The notes under the pieces: generated by a model | The model's input: only the letters and a program-made list of their open reading frames with translations | What the model was told of the DNA's origin: nothing | Database searches by the model: none | Position numbers and translations under genes: made by a program | In this document: positions 8,120 to 17,209 of the stretch, in pieces | Layout: every line of letters starts with the position of its first letter | Position numbering within the stretch: position 1 is the stretch's first letter | Source of the DNA: Martinezella rhizogenes | GTDB taxonomy: Bacteria > Pseudomonadota > Alphaproteobacteria > Rhizobiales > Rhizobiaceae | Length of the DNA stretch: 64,000 nt | Assembly: GCA_013322215.1 (NCBI GenBank) | Contig: JAAMEZ010000058.1 | Location: 248,001 to 312,000 of the forward strand | Reading direction: 5' to 3'

Positions 8120-9004
8120 ATGGAAAAGCGTATAACTTTCAACAAGTGGAGCGTCGGCATCCTGTTCGCAGTGCCGCAGCTGCTCCTTATCTTCACCTTT
8201 TTCTATTGGCCGGCCGGTCAGGCGGTCTTCTGGTCGGTGACGCTGCAGCAGCCCTGGGGCGGCGGCAATATCTGGGTCGGCCTCGATAATTTCAAATCCA
8301 TTATTGCCAATGCGGACTACTGGAACTCGGTCACGATCAGCATCACCTTCGCAGCGATCAGCACCGGCATTTCCATGGTGGGCGGGCTCATACTCGCAGC
8401 GCTGACCGATCGGCAGCTGCGCGGTTCGAAACTCTACCGCGTAGTCCTGATCTGGCCCTATGGCATCGCAGCTCCCGCGGCGGCGATGGCCTTCCGCTTC
8501 ATTCTGGCGCCGGAAGCCGGCCTCATCGCCGTGGTCAATCAATGGTGGCCTGGAATCTGGGACCCGGGCCTCGACGGCAACGCCGCGATGGCTTGCATCA
8601 TCGCCGCCTTCTCGTGGAAATATATCGCCTACAGCTTCATCTTCTTCCTGGCGGCTTTCCAGGCAATTCCTCGTTCGTTGATCGAAGCGGCCGCCATGGA
8701 CGGATCTAGCGTGCTCCGTCGCTTCTGGGACGTCCAGTTCCCGTTGATCACGCCAACCATCTTCTTCCTGCTCGTCATCAACATCACCGAGAGTTTTCAA
8801 GATTCCTTCGGCATCGTCGACATCATGACATCAGGCGGCCCGCACAACTCGACCAATCTCATGGTCTACAAGATCTATTCCGACGGCTTCAAAGGACTCG
8901 ATTTTTCCGGCGCGGCAGCGCAGAGCATCATTCTGATGCTGCTGATCATCGTGCTCACCGTCTTCCAGTTCCGCTTCATCGAGAAGCGCGTACATTACCG
9001 TTGA
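8120..9004 (+). CDS. ugpA: glycerol-3-phosphate ABC permease UgpA
   Basis: A 294-aa inner-membrane permease subunit of the Ugp importer with six predicted membrane helices. The EAA loop, which contacts the UgpC ATPase, is visible at about residues 192-207 (LIEAAAMDGSSVLRRF). The ATG at 8120 has GGAAGAG upstream. It is separated from ugpB by 99 bases and from ugpE by 7 bases, so it is co-transcribed with ugpE. The sequence matches the MalF/UgpA side of the family, including the N-terminal LLIFTFFYWPAGQAV helix and SFQDSFGIVD near the last loop. Confidence 0.92.
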   Translation: MEKRITFNKWSVGILFAVPQLLLIFTFFYWPAGQAVFWSVTLQQPWGGGNIWVGLDNFKSIIANADYWNSVTISITFAAISTGISMVGGLILAALTDRQLRGSKLYRVVLIWPYGIAAPAAAMAFRFILAPEAGLIAVVNQWWPGIWDPGLDGNAAMACIIAAFSWKYIAYSFIFFLAAFQAIPRSLIEAAAMDGSSVLRRFWDVQFPLITPTIFFLLVINITESFQDSFGIVDIMTSGGPHNSTNLMVYKIYSDGFKGLDFSGAAAQSIILMLLIIVLTVFQFRFIEKRVHYR

Positions 9005-9011
9005 GGCTGAC

Positions 9012-9926
9012 ATGGTCGAGCGCACACCCATTCTCAATTTCTTCACCCACCTGATCCTGTTTATTGGCTTCGTAGTCGCAGTCGGACCGATCATCATCGT
9101 TGCCATCGCCGCGTCCCACAATATCGCCGACGTCAATAAGGTGCCCATGTCGCTGATCCCCGGCTCGGATTTCTGGGTCAACATGCAGACGGCCTGGACA
9201 ACCGCCAATCTCGGCCCCAAGCTGCTGAACAGCCTGATCTTTGCCAGCGGCGTGGCGGCAGGAAAGGTGATCATTTCGGCGATAACAGCCTTTTCGCTGG
9301 TCTATTTCCGTTATCCCGGCCGTCACTTCATCTTCTGGCTGATTTTCATCACGCTGATGCTGCCGCTCGAAGTGCGTATCGTGCCGACCTATGCGGTCGC
9401 GGCAAACGTCCTGTCGCCCTTCCAGGGGATTCTCGACATTACCGGTATCACCTGGCTTATCGAAAAGCTTACGGGCGTCGAGGTCGCGCTGAATTTCGGG
9501 CTGCTCAACTCCTCGCTCGGCTTGATCCTGCCATTGATCGCGACGGCGACAGGCACCTTCCTCTATCGTCAGTTCTTCCTGACGATCCCGGACGAGTTGA
9601 CCGAGGCCGCCCGCATGGACGGCGCCGGAGCACTGCGCTTCTTCATCGATATCCTGCTGCCGCTGTCACGCACCAACATGGCCGCACTCGGCACCATCAT
9701 GTTCCTATGGGCCTGGAACCAGTATCTGTGGCCACTGCTGGTCACCACCGATCCTGCGCACGTGACGGCCGTGCACGAGCTCAAGTCGCTCATCCCGAAC
9801 GTCGGCGGCCTTCCGGAATGGCACATCGCCATGGCAGGCACGCTTGTCGTCATGCTGCCGCCGCTTCTCGTCGTCGTGCTGATGCAGCGCTGGTTCGTTC
9901 GCGGCCTCATCTCGACCGAGAAGTGA
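9012..9926 (+). CDS. ugpE: glycerol-3-phosphate ABC permease UgpE
   Basis: A 304-aa second permease subunit of the Ugp importer, with about six membrane helices. The EAA loop lies near residue 196 (ELTEAARMDGAGALRFF), and the family signatures PLEVRIVPTY and WAWNQYLWPL are present. The start has GAGG five bases upstream, overlapping the end of ugpA, which implies coupled expression. In many rhizobia ugpC follows directly; here a terminator follows ugpE instead and ugpC lies inverted 2.3 kb away. Confidence 0.92.
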   Translation: MVERTPILNFFTHLILFIGFVVAVGPIIIVAIAASHNIADVNKVPMSLIPGSDFWVNMQTAWTTANLGPKLLNSLIFASGVAAGKVIISAITAFSLVYFRYPGRHFIFWLIFITLMLPLEVRIVPTYAVAANVLSPFQGILDITGITWLIEKLTGVEVALNFGLLNSSLGLILPLIATATGTFLYRQFFLTIPDELTEAARMDGAGALRFFIDILLPLSRTNMAALGTIMFLWAWNQYLWPLLVTTDPAHVTAVHELKSLIPNVGGLPEWHIAMAGTLVVMLPPLLVVVLMQRWFVRGLISTEK

Positions 9927-9935
9927 TACGATCAT

Positions 9936-9966
9936 CTGTCGCGTCCGCTTGCGGGCGCGACAGTTT
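9936..9966 (+). terminator. terminator of ugpBAE
   Basis: CTGTCGCG (9936-9943) pairs with CGCGACAG (9956-9963), with additional pairing inside the loop, and is followed by TTT. It begins 9 bases after the ugpE stop. Confidence 0.7.
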
Positions 9967-10485
9967 CCGACAGGGGAGCCGCCGGCGAACCGTTTTGGCG
10001 CTGGGCTTATGGCCCTCACCCAATCCCCGAAACAATGCCGCTGGTCCGAGCTGGCCGATTGCCACCTCGATTGCTCGCGCCCGTGCCAACGCACCCGCCG
10101 CCAGCATTTTACCGCGGCCGAACTCCCACCGAATGATCTGACCGCAACATCGCAAAGGCTCCGGCCTCTCGCCCAGGGGCGATATCTGGCGCATCCGCCG
10201 ATGTTCGATTAGTGCAATTTATTGCTTGAAAAATGCATTGTGACGCTCCGTCGTTCCCTGCATTTTTCACTGACGCAATCGGATGGAGAGGCCGATTGGA
10301 GGAGTCGTCAAGCTTCCCTTAGCCGCATGTTTTTCGCCGTGATCTCGCTCCGCTCCGCTGAGGCGGAGCCGGCATCCGTGACGAAGCGATGCCGCATGCG
10401 CAAATTTCGGGAGCGAACCCAGGAACTCTTTGCGGCGACAAGTCCAACCGCGCGAGCATTTCAAAATTGTAAGGAGGAGGATGGA
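9967..10485. other. gene-free stretch upstream of the esterase
   Basis: About 520 bases. Short frames exist on both strands but none has a credible RBS or recognisable sequence. It sits exactly where ugpC would be expected in a contiguous ugp operon, so it may be the scar of the rearrangement. AT-rich sequence at 10,205-10,270 is the likely promoter area of the esterase gene. Confidence 0.45.
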
Positions 10486-12102
10486 ATGAAACTGTGGCAT
10501 TTGACGATAGCAAATGCGGTGTTTTTGCTGAGCGCGGGCATCGGTGCTGCTCAAGACATGCCGACGCCGGAAGAAGCGCACTGCATGGCTCTGCGCGGAA
10601 TGTTGATCTCGCCCGAAAAGATCGCTGAGCCGGCCCGTCGCGGCGTCGTCTATTCCGCCGATCTCGTCAAAGGTGATCAGTCTGCCGGGGGCGGCTTCTG
10701 CAAGGTGCTCGGCGGCATCGAGCCAATCGACCCCAAGGCGCCTAATATCAATTTCCAAATCAACCTGCCGCTGACCTGGAACGACAAGATCATCCAGTAC
10801 GGCGGCGGAGGCTATGACGGAACCCTGATCGAGGCGGTCAAGAACGTCTCCTTCGGATCGGACGCCGTCAAGACGCCGCTGCAACGCGGCTACGTGACCT
10901 TCGGCAGCGACAGCGGCCACCAGTCCCCTTCGGTGCTTGACGGCAAATTTCTTCTGAACGACGAGGCGCTGGCCAATTTCGGCGGCCTGCAGATCAAGAA
11001 GACCCACGACGTTACGATGACCGTGGTCGAAAGCTATTACGGCAGAAAGCCGCGGAAGAGCTATATTCAGGGCAATTCGCAAGGCGGGCATGAATCCCTG
11101 ATCGCGATCCAGCGCTGGCCGGCCGACTATGACGGCGCCATCGTCACTCATCCCGCCAACCCTTTCTCGGCCCTGCAGCTTTCCGGCAATTATCTTGCAA
11201 AGGCTTTCTACAAGAACGGCGCCTATCTGAGCCCTGCGAAAGTGGAGTTGCTCAACACGGCTGTCGCCAAGGCGTGCGACAAGCTCGACGGTGTCGAAGA
11301 CAGTCTCATTTCGAATACGGCAGCGTGCGATGCGACCTTCAAGGTCGAGGACCTTCGTTGCGCAAGCGGCAAAGATGAGGGCAGTGCCTGCCTTTCGGAT
11401 GCGCAGATCACCATGTTGAAGACGATCAATACGCCTTACAAGTCTCCGGTCAGGCTGGAGGATGGCGTCGATGGCTTCGCCCGCTGGCCGATTTTTCAGG
11501 GCGGCGATCTCTACGGTCTCTGGAGTTTCGGTTCATCGCCTGATCTGACGACACCGCCGACACCCTTCGCCAATTTCGGCCTGGCCGTCCTTGCCGATCC
11601 AATGATCCGTTATGCGGTCGTGCGGGATCCGAAATTCGACTCGATAACGTTCGATCCGACGAAATATGCCAAGCGGGTTGCGCAGGTTTCCAAGCTGATC
11701 GATGCAAACAGCGCAGACCTCTCCGCCTTCGAGAAACACGGCGGCAAGATGTTGTTGATGCATGGCACCATCGATTTCGCGATCTCGCCCTACAATACGG
11801 TTTCCTATTATGAGCGCGTCGTCAAAACGATGGGGGCGGATAACGTCCACAGCTTCATGCGCTTCTACCTCGTGCCCGGATTCGGCCACGGCAGCGGCAA
11901 GTTCATCGCCGCCTGGGATCCGCTGACGGCGTTGGAGAACTGGGCTGAAAATGGGAAAGCACCGGAGAACCTGATCGTCAGCGATGCCGGCAAGGATGGC
12001 GCCGGTCGCACGCGGCCCATGTGCGAATATCCGTCCTATCCGAAGTACAAATCCGGCGCGACCGATCCGAGCAAGGCTGAGAATTTCGAATGCGCGAAAT
12101 GA
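10486..12102 (+). CDS. tannase/feruloyl esterase family protein
   Basis: A 538-aa secreted alpha/beta hydrolase of the tannase/feruloyl esterase family (PF07519). Residues 1-22 form a signal peptide (MKLWHLTIANAVFLLSAGIG). An oxyanion-type YGGGGYDG lies near residue 105, followed by the nucleophile loop GNSQGGHE (Ser198), the acid HGTID (Asp430) and the His loop PGFGHGSG (His468). The family normally has Cys directly before the Ser and directly after the His, joined as a disulfide (CS-D-HC motif). Here these positions are Asn197 and Gly469. It probably hydrolyses phenolic or other esters outside the cytoplasm; the substrate is unknown. AAGGAGGAGG upstream of ATG 10486 fixes the start. It lies between ugpE and the inverted ugpC. 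Confidence 0.85.
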   Translation: MKLWHLTIANAVFLLSAGIGAAQDMPTPEEAHCMALRGMLISPEKIAEPARRGVVYSADLVKGDQSAGGGFCKVLGGIEPIDPKAPNINFQINLPLTWNDKIIQYGGGGYDGTLIEAVKNVSFGSDAVKTPLQRGYVTFGSDSGHQSPSVLDGKFLLNDEALANFGGLQIKKTHDVTMTVVESYYGRKPRKSYIQGNSQGGHESLIAIQRWPADYDGAIVTHPANPFSALQLSGNYLAKAFYKNGAYLSPAKVELLNTAVAKACDKLDGVEDSLISNTAACDATFKVEDLRCASGKDEGSACLSDAQITMLKTINTPYKSPVRLEDGVDGFARWPIFQGGDLYGLWSFGSSPDLTTPPTPFANFGLAVLADPMIRYAVVRDPKFDSITFDPTKYAKRVAQVSKLIDANSADLSAFEKHGGKMLLMHGTIDFAISPYNTVSYYERVVKTMGADNVHSFMRFYLVPGFGHGSGKFIAAWDPLTALENWAENGKAPENLIVSDAGKDGAGRTRPMCEYPSYPKYKSGATDPSKAENFECAK

Positions 12103-12154
12103 TCTGCCGATTGGTTTAAGCCGGACCTCTGCCGCGTTCAATTCAGGCCCGGCA

Positions 12155-12189
12155 TAAAAAAAGCCCGGAAGTCGGGAAAACTTCCGGGC
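12155..12189 (-). terminator. terminator of ugpC
   Basis: GCCCGGAAG (12,163-12,171) and CTTCCGGGC (12,181-12,189) form a perfect 9-bp stem. On the minus strand the stem is followed by a run of seven T residues, placing it 27 bases after the ugpC stop. Confidence 0.9.
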
Positions 12190-12216
12190 ACACCTACTGA
12201 AAAGTTATGTTTGAAA

Positions 12217-13329
12217 TCAGCTCGCCAGCACCTTGAGCGGCGTGACGGAGGCGACGGCGTCGAGCCGCAACCCGGTATCCTGGGCAAAGAGATGCGTGTG
12301 CTGCTGCGGCAGCTCAAGCGCAACAGACTGGCCAGTCTGGCCGGTCGTATGATCGGCGACCGCGACTGCGAAGCTCGAGCCGTTGATGTCGCAATGGATG
12401 ACGCGGCCGGCACCGAGTTCTTCGACAAAATCGACCGTTGCCGGGATCGCGCCCGGCGTGCCGGCAGGAACGAGGCGTGCATGTTCCGGACGGATGCCGA
12501 GAGCAACGGGCTGGCCGGCATGGCGCTTGCCGATATTGGCGTCGATGGCAATCGGTATGCCGTCGAAGATGAATTGCTCGCCATTGGCCGCGAAGGTGCC
12601 TTCCAGGAAATTCATGGCCGGCGAGCCGATGAAGGAGCCGACGAAGCGGGTGCGCGGCGTGTTGTAGACCTCGAGCGGCGTGCCGACCTGCTCGACATTG
12701 CCCTTGTACATGACGACAAGCTTGTCGGCGAGCGTCATGGCCTCAACTTGGTCGTGCGTTACGAAAACCGACGTGGCCGACAGGCGCTTGTGCAGGCGGC
12801 GGATTTCGACGCGCATCTGCACGCGCAGCTTGGCATCGAGGTTGGAGAGCGGCTCGTCGAACAGGAAGACCTTCGGCTCGCGGATGATGGCGCGGCCCAT
12901 GGCGACGCGCTGGCGCTGGCCACCGGAAAGCTCGGCCGGCTTGCGGGCGAGGAAATCCTCAAGGCCGACGATCTTGGCGGTTTCCTTGATGCGGCGATCG
13001 CGCTCTTCGCGCGGCACGCCGGCGACCTTCAGCGCGTAGCCCATGTTGGCGGCAACATCCATGTGCGGATAGAGCGCATAGTTCTGGAAAACCATAGCAC
13101 AGCCACGCTCGCGCGGCTCGAGCTGGTTGACCACCTTGCCATCGATGATGATCTCACCCGAGGTGATGTCCTCAAGGCCGGCAATCATGCGCAATAGCGT
13201 GGACTTGCCACAGCCTGAAGGTCCAAGGATCACGACAAATTCGCCTGAGCGGAAATTCAGGTCGACGCCATGAACGACTGGATTTCGTCCATAGGCCTTG
13301 CGAACTTGTTCGATGCGGATTTCCGCCAT
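12217..13329 (-). CDS. ugpC: glycerol-3-phosphate ABC transporter ATPase UgpC
   Basis: A 370-aa ATPase of the MalK/UgpC group that powers UgpAE. Walker A is at residues 36-43 (GPSGCGKST), the Q-loop is VFQNYALYPHM, the signature is LSGGQRQRVAMGRA, Walker B is VFLFDEPLSNLDA, and the switch His is in FVTHDQVEAM. The C-terminal regulatory OB domain follows (residues 240-370), with GIRPEH near 290. The ATG at 13,329 begins the standard MAEIRIEQVRKAYG. It is transcribed towards the ugpBAE-esterase unit and has its own promoter region, with a good PHO-like box and an 11-base direct repeat. Assignment as UgpC rather than another CUT1 ATPase rests on similarity plus proximity. Confidence 0.88.
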   Translation of the reverse strand: MAEIRIEQVRKAYGRNPVVHGVDLNFRSGEFVVILGPSGCGKSTLLRMIAGLEDITSGEIIIDGKVVNQLEPRERGCAMVFQNYALYPHMDVAANMGYALKVAGVPREERDRRIKETAKIVGLEDFLARKPAELSGGQRQRVAMGRAIIREPKVFLFDEPLSNLDAKLRVQMRVEIRRLHKRLSATSVFVTHDQVEAMTLADKLVVMYKGNVEQVGTPLEVYNTPRTRFVGSFIGSPAMNFLEGTFAANGEQFIFDGIPIAIDANIGKRHAGQPVALGIRPEHARLVPAGTPGAIPATVDFVEELGAGRVIHCDINGSSFAVAVADHTTGQTGQSVALELPQQHTHLFAQDTGLRLDAVASVTPLKVLAS

Positions 13330-13342
13330 TTTAATCTTCCCC

Positions 13343-13368
13343 GCCTGTCAATCCTGGGCCTGTCAATC
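13343..13368 (-). repeat. 11-bp perfect direct repeat in the ugpC leader
   Basis: GCCTGTCAATC occurs at 13,343-13,353 and again at 13,358-13,368 with a 4-base spacer (CTGG). On the ugpC strand each copy reads GATTGACAGGC and contains TTGACA. The pair lies 14-39 bases before the ugpC start, so it could be a tandem operator or a slippage duplication. Confidence 0.6.
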
Positions 13369-13391
13369 GGGTGGACTGCTAGCGAATTTGC

Positions 13392-13409
13392 ATTACAGAA
13401 CAGTGACAA
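13392..13409 (-). promoter_or_regulatory. candidate PHO box upstream of ugpC
   Basis: On the ugpC strand the site reads TTGTCAC-TGTT-CTGTAAT: two 7-base units separated by 4 bases, matching the PhoB consensus CTGTCAT-N4-CTGTCAT at 5 and 6 of 7 positions. It lies 63-80 bases upstream of the ugpC ATG. Confidence 0.6.
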
Positions 13410-13541
13410 GCACGCCTTATATCACAAACGGCATCCAGATTTCCTCACGAGAGTTGCGTGTAGGATTCCCTTATAAAACGCGCGGTGGTGGAACCATCTT
13501 GCTGCCGGTGCCGTATATTGGTTTCGGCGGAGGCAAGGAAT

Positions 13542-15035
13542 GTGAAAGAAACGAAGGATAGGCGATCGACAGCGACCATGACGACATCGAAGACAGAGCC
13601 CAATCCCATCCTGCTGTGGTTTCGCAAGGACCTGCGCCTCGACGACAATCACGCCCTGCAAGCTGCCGCGACATCGGGCCGTCCGATCATTCCGATCTAT
13701 GTTCGCGAGCCGGAAGGGGATGGTAACGGGCCGCTGGGCGGCGCGCAGGAATGGTGGCTGCATCATTCGCTGGCTGCGTTGCAAAAGGCTCTCGGCGCAC
13801 TGAACAGCAGGCTCATCCTTCGACAAGGCGATGCGCTGGCCGTGCTCGAAAAACTTATTGCGGAGACTGGCGCCGGGGCCATCGCCTGGAACCGGCGCTA
13901 CGATCCGGCCGGCATAGCGGTGGACATGCAGATCAAGAAGGTACTGCGGGACAACGGCATCGAAGCCAAAAGCTTTGCCGGCCAGCTGCTGCATGAGCCG
14001 ATGCGCTTGCGCACCGGCACCGGCAACCACTACAAGACCTACACGCCGTTCTGGCGCGCATTCGAGCATTCCGGCGAACCGCCGTTTCCAGTCGAGGCGC
14101 CCGAAAAGCTTCTCGCCCCCAGTCATTGGCCGAAATCGGATACGCTCGATGCCTGGTCGCTGCTACCCACCAAGCCGAACTGGGCATCCGAGTTTCCGAA
14201 TATGTGGAAGCCGGGCGAAGCTGCAGCTCTTGAGAGGCTGGAGGACTTCATCGACGATGCGATTGGCGACTATGCGGTCGATCGCGATTTTCCGGACAGG
14301 CCGGCAACCTCCCTGCTCTCGCCGCATCTGGCACTCGGAGAAATTTCACCTGCCCGCATCTGGCATGCGACGCGCGGACTGGCCAGCAAGATCCCGACGG
14401 ACGATATCGTGCGCTTCCGCAAGGAGCTTGTCTGGCGGGAGTTCTGCTACCACCAGCTCTTCCATTTCCCGAAGCTAAGAACAGCGAATTGGAACGACCG
14501 CTACGACGATTTCCCCTGGCTGTCCGACGCCAAGCTGCTGGTAAGCTGGCAGCGCGGGCAAACCGGCTATCCGATCGTCGATGCCGGCATGCGGCAGCTG
14601 TGGCGTCATGGCTGGATGCACAATCGCGTCCGCATGATCACCGCCTCCTTCCTGATCAAGGACCTGCTGATCGACTGGCACGAGGGCGAAGCCTGGTTTC
14701 GCGATACGCTCGTCGATGCCGATCCGGCCGCCAATACGGCAAACTGGCAGTGGGTTGCGGGCTCCGGCGCCGATGCCTTACCCTTCTTCCGCATCTTCAA
14801 TCCGGTGCTGCAAGGCGAGAAATTCGATCCGGATGGCGGCTATGTCAGAACCTTCGTGCCGGAGCTCTCCAAGCTCGACAGCAAATATATCCATCGGCCG
14901 TTCGACGCACCCGATGACGTGCTCATGCGCGCTGGCATAGAGCTCGGCAAGCACTATCCCCGGCCAATCGTCGATCATGCCATGGCGCGGCAGCGCGCGC
15001 TCGCTGCGCACGCATCGCTTAAAGATGATGGATAG
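13542..15035 (+). CDS. phrB: deoxyribodipyrimidine photolyase (class I CPD)
   Basis: A roughly 497-aa light-driven DNA repair enzyme that splits cyclobutane pyrimidine dimers using FAD and an antenna cofactor. The N-terminal antenna domain begins ILLWFRKDLRLDDN. The C-terminal FAD domain contains SPHLALGEISPARIW, RFRKELVWREFCYH, GYPIVDAGMRQLWRHGWMHN and DADPAANTANWQWVAGSG, where the Trp electron-transfer chain and FAD contacts lie. Two starts are possible. GTG 13,542 has GGAGG eight bases upstream and is used here; ATG 13,578 would give 485 aa but lacks a clear RBS. It is divergent from ugpC and nearly abuts the SDR stop. Confidence 0.92.
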   Translation: MKETKDRRSTATMTTSKTEPNPILLWFRKDLRLDDNHALQAAATSGRPIIPIYVREPEGDGNGPLGGAQEWWLHHSLAALQKALGALNSRLILRQGDALAVLEKLIAETGAGAIAWNRRYDPAGIAVDMQIKKVLRDNGIEAKSFAGQLLHEPMRLRTGTGNHYKTYTPFWRAFEHSGEPPFPVEAPEKLLAPSHWPKSDTLDAWSLLPTKPNWASEFPNMWKPGEAAALERLEDFIDDAIGDYAVDRDFPDRPATSLLSPHLALGEISPARIWHATRGLASKIPTDDIVRFRKELVWREFCYHQLFHFPKLRTANWNDRYDDFPWLSDAKLLVSWQRGQTGYPIVDAGMRQLWRHGWMHNRVRMITASFLIKDLLIDWHEGEAWFRDTLVDADPAANTANWQWVAGSGADALPFFRIFNPVLQGEKFDPDGGYVRTFVPELSKLDSKYIHRPFDAPDDVLMRAGIELGKHYPRPIVDHAMARQRALAAHASLKDDG

Positions 15036-15038
15036 GCG

Positions 15039-15869
15039 CTATTCGGCCGGATGTGCGGTTATACGCGGCCCGACCGACCGGCGCTTATTGCCGCGCCCGA
15101 GAAAGTATTTGAGCACCTTGAAATAGAGGCTGTAGGGCAGAAATTTCAACAGCTTCGCCCGATAGACCAGGCCCTTCGGGAAGCTGATGTCGAAAGATGG
15201 AGATTTCAATCCGGCAGCGATCGCATCCGCCGCCTGCTGTGCCGACACGATATCAGGCATGTCGAACTTGTTCTGCGCCGTCAACGGCGTGTCGACATAG
15301 CCGGGGGTGACGAGCTGGATGTGAATGCCCATGCGGTCGAGCTCGAAATTCAGGCTTTCGGCCATGTTGATCAGCGCAGCCTTGCTTGCGCCGTAGGCCG
15401 CGCCGCCGGGCAAACCGCCATAACCGGCCACGGAGGATACGAGGGCAACCTGACCATATCCCCTCGCCCGCATATGCCGCACCGCCGGAACGAGACAATT
15501 GACAACACCATGAAGATTGACGGCAAAACTGCGCTCGAACACTTCGTGATTGAGATCCTCGCCCCGTGCCGGCAAATAGATGCCGGCGTTCAGAACCGCC
15601 AAAGCGATAGGGCCGTGCTGATATTCGATTGCGGCAACCGTGTGTTCCATATCCTCGGTATCGGCCACATCGCCATCGAGTACGACGATGTTGCCGGCAA
15701 GCGCGCTGGCCTCTGCCTGCAGCGCCAGAAGCTTGTCGTGGCTGCGCGCCGTAACGGCGACCTTGTATCCTTCTTCGGCCAGCTTCAACGCGAGCGCGCG
15801 GCCAATCCCGGAACTCGCGCCGGTAATCCAGACGACTCCGTGTTCAGGACGTGCGATGAACGGGCTCAT
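15039..15869 (-). CDS. short-chain dehydrogenase/reductase
   Basis: A 276-aa classical SDR. The cofactor loop is TGASSGIGRA at residues 17-26. NAG (residues 94-96), the active-site Ser in VSSVAGYGG, and the Y-x3-K pair in AAYGASKAALIN are all present. Residues 225-276 add a basic, partly hydrophobic tail (AKLLKFLPYSLYFKVLKYF) that may associate with membrane, as in SDRs acting on lipids. The substrate is unknown. It is convergent with phrB with only 3 bases between the stops. Confidence 0.85.
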   Translation of the reverse strand: MSPFIARPEHGVVWITGASSGIGRALALKLAEEGYKVAVTARSHDKLLALQAEASALAGNIVVLDGDVADTEDMEHTVAAIEYQHGPIALAVLNAGIYLPARGEDLNHEVFERSFAVNLHGVVNCLVPAVRHMRARGYGQVALVSSVAGYGGLPGGAAYGASKAALINMAESLNFELDRMGIHIQLVTPGYVDTPLTAQNKFDMPDIVSAQQAADAIAAGLKSPSFDISFPKGLVYRAKLLKFLPYSLYFKVLKYFLGRGNKRRSVGPRITAHPAE

Positions 15870-16164
15870 GGCTCTTCTCCTTGGCTGGCGGTCGCCTGTA
15901 TCAAACGCTCAAACCGCGACCGTCCGTGGCATTTTAGAAATAGCGTATCATTGTGGCCGCTTTCGGCCAGCTTGGTGGCTCGAAGCGGAAATCGATGTCA
16001 CCGATTAGGGACTCATGTGCTATTTGGAAAACCTCGGTCAATGATTGCCGCCAAGTCGAATTTTGCGGCGCGAACAAGGAGCGAGGAACAGAATTTCTTG
16101 CCTATGCCGCCTTGTGAAGGGAAAAGACCGTTCTTACAGTAGTTGCGAACAGAAGGCAGATTCC

Positions 16165-17205
16165 ATGACCGTCCATCCCTCCGTCCTCGAAGCAATTGGC
16201 AATACGCCGTTGATCAAGCTCAAGGGCGCCTCCGAGGCGACGGGCTCGACCATTCTTGGCAAGGCCGAGTTTTTGAATCCCGGCCAATCGGTCAAGGATC
16301 GCGCCGCGCTCTACATCATCCGCGATGCCGAGAAGAAGGGACTGCTGAGACCTGGCGGCGTCATCGTCGAAGGAACGGCCGGCAATACCGGCATCGGTCT
16401 GACGCTGGTTGCCAAGGCGCTCGGCTATCGCACCGTCATCGTCATTCCGGAGACCCAGAGCCAGGAAAAGAAGGACGCGCTGAAGCTGCTCGGTGCCGAA
16501 CTGGTGGAAGTTCCGGCCGTCCCTTACAAGAACCCGAACAACTATGTGAAGGTATCGGGTCGGCTTGCCGAACAGCTGGCCAAGACCGAGCCGAACGGCG
16601 CGATCTGGGCGAACCAGTTCGACAACGTCGCCAACCGTCAGGCCCATATCGAAACGACAGCCAAGGAAATCTGGGCCGATACCAATGGCAAGATTGACGG
16701 TTTCATCTGCTCGGTCGGCTCCGGCGGCACGCTGGCGGGCGTTGCCATGGGCCTGCATGCCTTCAACAAGGATATCAAGATCGGTATTGCCGATCCGGAA
16801 GGCGCCGCCCTCTATGAATTCTACAGGAACGGCGAGCTCAAATCCTCCGGCTCCTCAATCACCGAGGGCATAGGTCAGGGCCGCATCACGGCCAATCTGG
16901 AAGGCTTCACGCCCGATTTCGCCTATCAGATCACCGATGCCGAAGCACTTCCCTACGTCTTCGACCTCGTCGAGCATGAGGGCTTGTGCCTGGGTGGTTC
17001 CACAGCCATCAACATCGCCGGCGCGGTTCGCCTGGCTCGGGATCTCGGTCCCGGACATACGATCGTGACCATCCTGTGCGATTACGGCAATCGCTATCAG
17101 TCCAAGCTCTTCAATCCCGACTTCCTGAAGTCGAAGGGCCTGCCGCTGCCGTCCTATTTGGAAAAGCGGGCGGATATTGCCGTCCCATACGAAGCAACAG
17201 CGTGA
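16165..17205 (+). CDS. cysK: cysteine synthase A
   Basis: A 346-aa PLP enzyme that makes cysteine from O-acetylserine and sulfide. The PLP Lys is in NPGQSVKDRAA (Lys44). The substrate loop is EGTAGNTGIGL, the phosphate-binding loop is GSGGTLAG, and the C-terminal Ser is in the GGSTAIN region. The protein is about 30 aa longer than E. coli CysK and looks like the longer proteobacterial cysteine synthase form. ATG 16,165 has AGAAGG upstream. It heads an apparent operon with alaX (4 bases after), sseA and a GNAT gene. Confidence 0.92.
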   Translation: MTVHPSVLEAIGNTPLIKLKGASEATGSTILGKAEFLNPGQSVKDRAALYIIRDAEKKGLLRPGGVIVEGTAGNTGIGLTLVAKALGYRTVIVIPETQSQEKKDALKLLGAELVEVPAVPYKNPNNYVKVSGRLAEQLAKTEPNGAIWANQFDNVANRQAHIETTAKEIWADTNGKIDGFICSVGSGGTLAGVAMGLHAFNKDIKIGIADPEGAALYEFYRNGELKSSGSSITEGIGQGRITANLEGFTPDFAYQITDAEALPYVFDLVEHEGLCLGGSTAINIAGAVRLARDLGPGHTIVTILCDYGNRYQSKLFNPDFLKSKGLPLPSYLEKRADIAVPYEATA

Positions 17206-17209
17206 TCAT

